Positions 14,937-15,413 of a stretch of 15,413 bases of DNA are shown here, in pieces. Each line of letters opens with the position of its first letter. The first letter of the stretch is position 1. Both the position numbers and the translations under genes were made by a program. The notes under the pieces were generated by a model. It ran no database searches. It worked only from the letters and a program-made list of their open reading frames with translations, and was not told the DNA's origin. The stretch comes from SKLM01 sp964514285 (GTDB taxonomy: Bacteria; Chloroflexota; Anaerolineae; B4-G1): assembly GCA_964514285.1 (NCBI GenBank), contig CAZEQC010000083.1, positions 1-15,413 of the forward strand, in the 5' to 3' direction.

Positions 14937-14950
14937 CCCTTTTCAGGGGT
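14937..14950 (-). terminator. Short G/C hairpin after the paralog stop
   Basis: Just downstream of the paralog's stop, a 4-bp G/C stem with a loop of about 6 bases can form. It is short and has no following T-run, so it is weak at best. The rest of the 77-base gap contains the Shine-Dalgarno of the next gene (about 14877-14884). Confidence 0.2.
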
Positions 14951-15413
14951 TCAGTCCTTCAGGACGAGCGGTAGGTAGATGGCCCACGCTTCCTCTTCCT
15001 CTGGTGCGTCCTCCACGTGGACGTGGCGAGGTGCACTGACGAACTCGCTGCACTCGTTCGCCGCCGTCACGGTGACGTCCTTCGTGCCGCTGATGCCCCA
15101 GGTGAAGCTGACGGTGTCGCTGATGCTGTCCCGGCCGGCGTGAACGACCGGCGTCTGCTCCGTCGCCCGCCATGTGTAGGTGATGGGCAGCGTGGCTGTC
15201 GTCGGGCCAACGGTGGCGGTGAAGATGGTCAGGGCGTCGACGGTCGTGGTCGGCGGGCCGTCCGGCAGGAGGCTGGCGATGGGCTGGCAGAACGGGGGCG
15301 CCACCCAGTCGCCGCACCAGATGGGGATGGCGTCGAAGGTCGACAGATCAGGTGCCGCGGGCACGGTGGCGCTGAGAACCAGGGAGTGCGGGCCGTCGGG
15401 CGTGCCCTCCGGC
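14951..15413 (-). CDS. Paralogous surface protein, C-terminal part only (5' end outside window)
   Basis: The frame is open to the window edge, and the start lies beyond 15413. The 153 visible residues begin PEGTPDGPHSLVLSATV, matching the ADTPDGPHTLVLSATV region of the 734-residue neighbour. They continue through DLSTFDAIPIWCGDWVAP, then go straight into one PKD/Ig-like domain and the tail IYLPLVLKD. Compared with the neighbour, one complete PKD-like domain (about 95 residues) is absent between WVAP and the final domain. The Cys pair at the ends of the remaining domain is kept. The GTG at 15364 is inside the conserved block and is not the real start. It is upstream of the neighbour on the same strand, so the two are probably expressed together. 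Confidence 0.85.
   Translation of the reverse strand, partial: PEGTPDGPHSLVLSATVPAAPDLSTFDAIPIWCGDWVAPPFCQPIASLLPDGPPTTTVDALTIFTATVGPTTATLPITYTWRATEQTPVVHAGRDSISDTVSFTWGISGTKDVTVTAANECSEFVSAPRHVHVEDAPEEEEAWAIYLPLVLKD
14963..15276 (-). repeat. 314-base direct repeat, copy 2
   Basis: This is identical, base for base as read, to 12687-13000. It encodes the single PKD-like domain and tail of the partial paralog. Flanking sequence on both sides has diverged between the two genes. Confidence 0.92.

Overview
This GC-rich, gene-dense window comes from a bacterium that is most likely a member of Chloroflexota, close to Anaerolineae. Three things point that way. Two secreted proteins end in an 'IYLPLV + basic residue' tail and carry Cys-paired PKD/Ig-like domains of the style common in that phylum. 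The DnaE has a complete PHP metal site. Short palindromic repeats sit both between and inside genes. The phylum call is an inference from style; no rRNA or tRNA gene is present to confirm it.

Left part, + strand (1-5947). The window opens inside uppP (undecaprenyl-diphosphatase), missing only a few N-terminal codons and carrying a perfect palindrome in its reading frame. A C-terminal remnant of a PLP aminotransferase follows (939-1304). Next come four tightly packed genes: a small cupin (1377-1697), a PstS-like solute-binding lipoprotein (1694-2521), a seven-TM PAS histidine kinase (2518-4272) and a large acyl-CoA mutase subunit (4277-5947). The first two junctions are GTG/TGA overlaps, and the mutase Shine-Dalgarno lies on the kinase stop codon, so the four are probably co-translated. 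The mutase would usually be called methylmalonyl-CoA mutase, but its two substrate-specificity positions (Phe86, Gln204) are those of isobutyryl-CoA mutase.

Middle part, - strand (5980-12267). A long hairpin separates the mutase from a convergent cluster of dnaE, a PPi-type phosphofructokinase and an ATP-type phosphofructokinase, read in that order. The PFK pair differs at the residue that sets the phosphoryl donor (GGDDT versus GGNGS). dnaE has an extended -10 promoter so close to its start codon that the mRNA should be almost leaderless.

Right part (12250-15413). A 419-bp gap holds about three and a half tandem copies of a ~56-bp palindrome-bearing repeat. Beyond it, on the - strand, are two paralogous secreted proteins. 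They share a 314-bp segment that reads as identical at DNA level, while the parts around it have diverged and one copy lacks a whole PKD-like domain. This suggests recent gene conversion or cassette exchange.

The points most worth follow-up are the coupled cupin / binding protein / kinase / ICM-type mutase operon, the paired PFKs of opposite donor type, and the shuffled surface-protein paralogs. I saw no CRISPR array, transposase, prophage gene or RNA gene.
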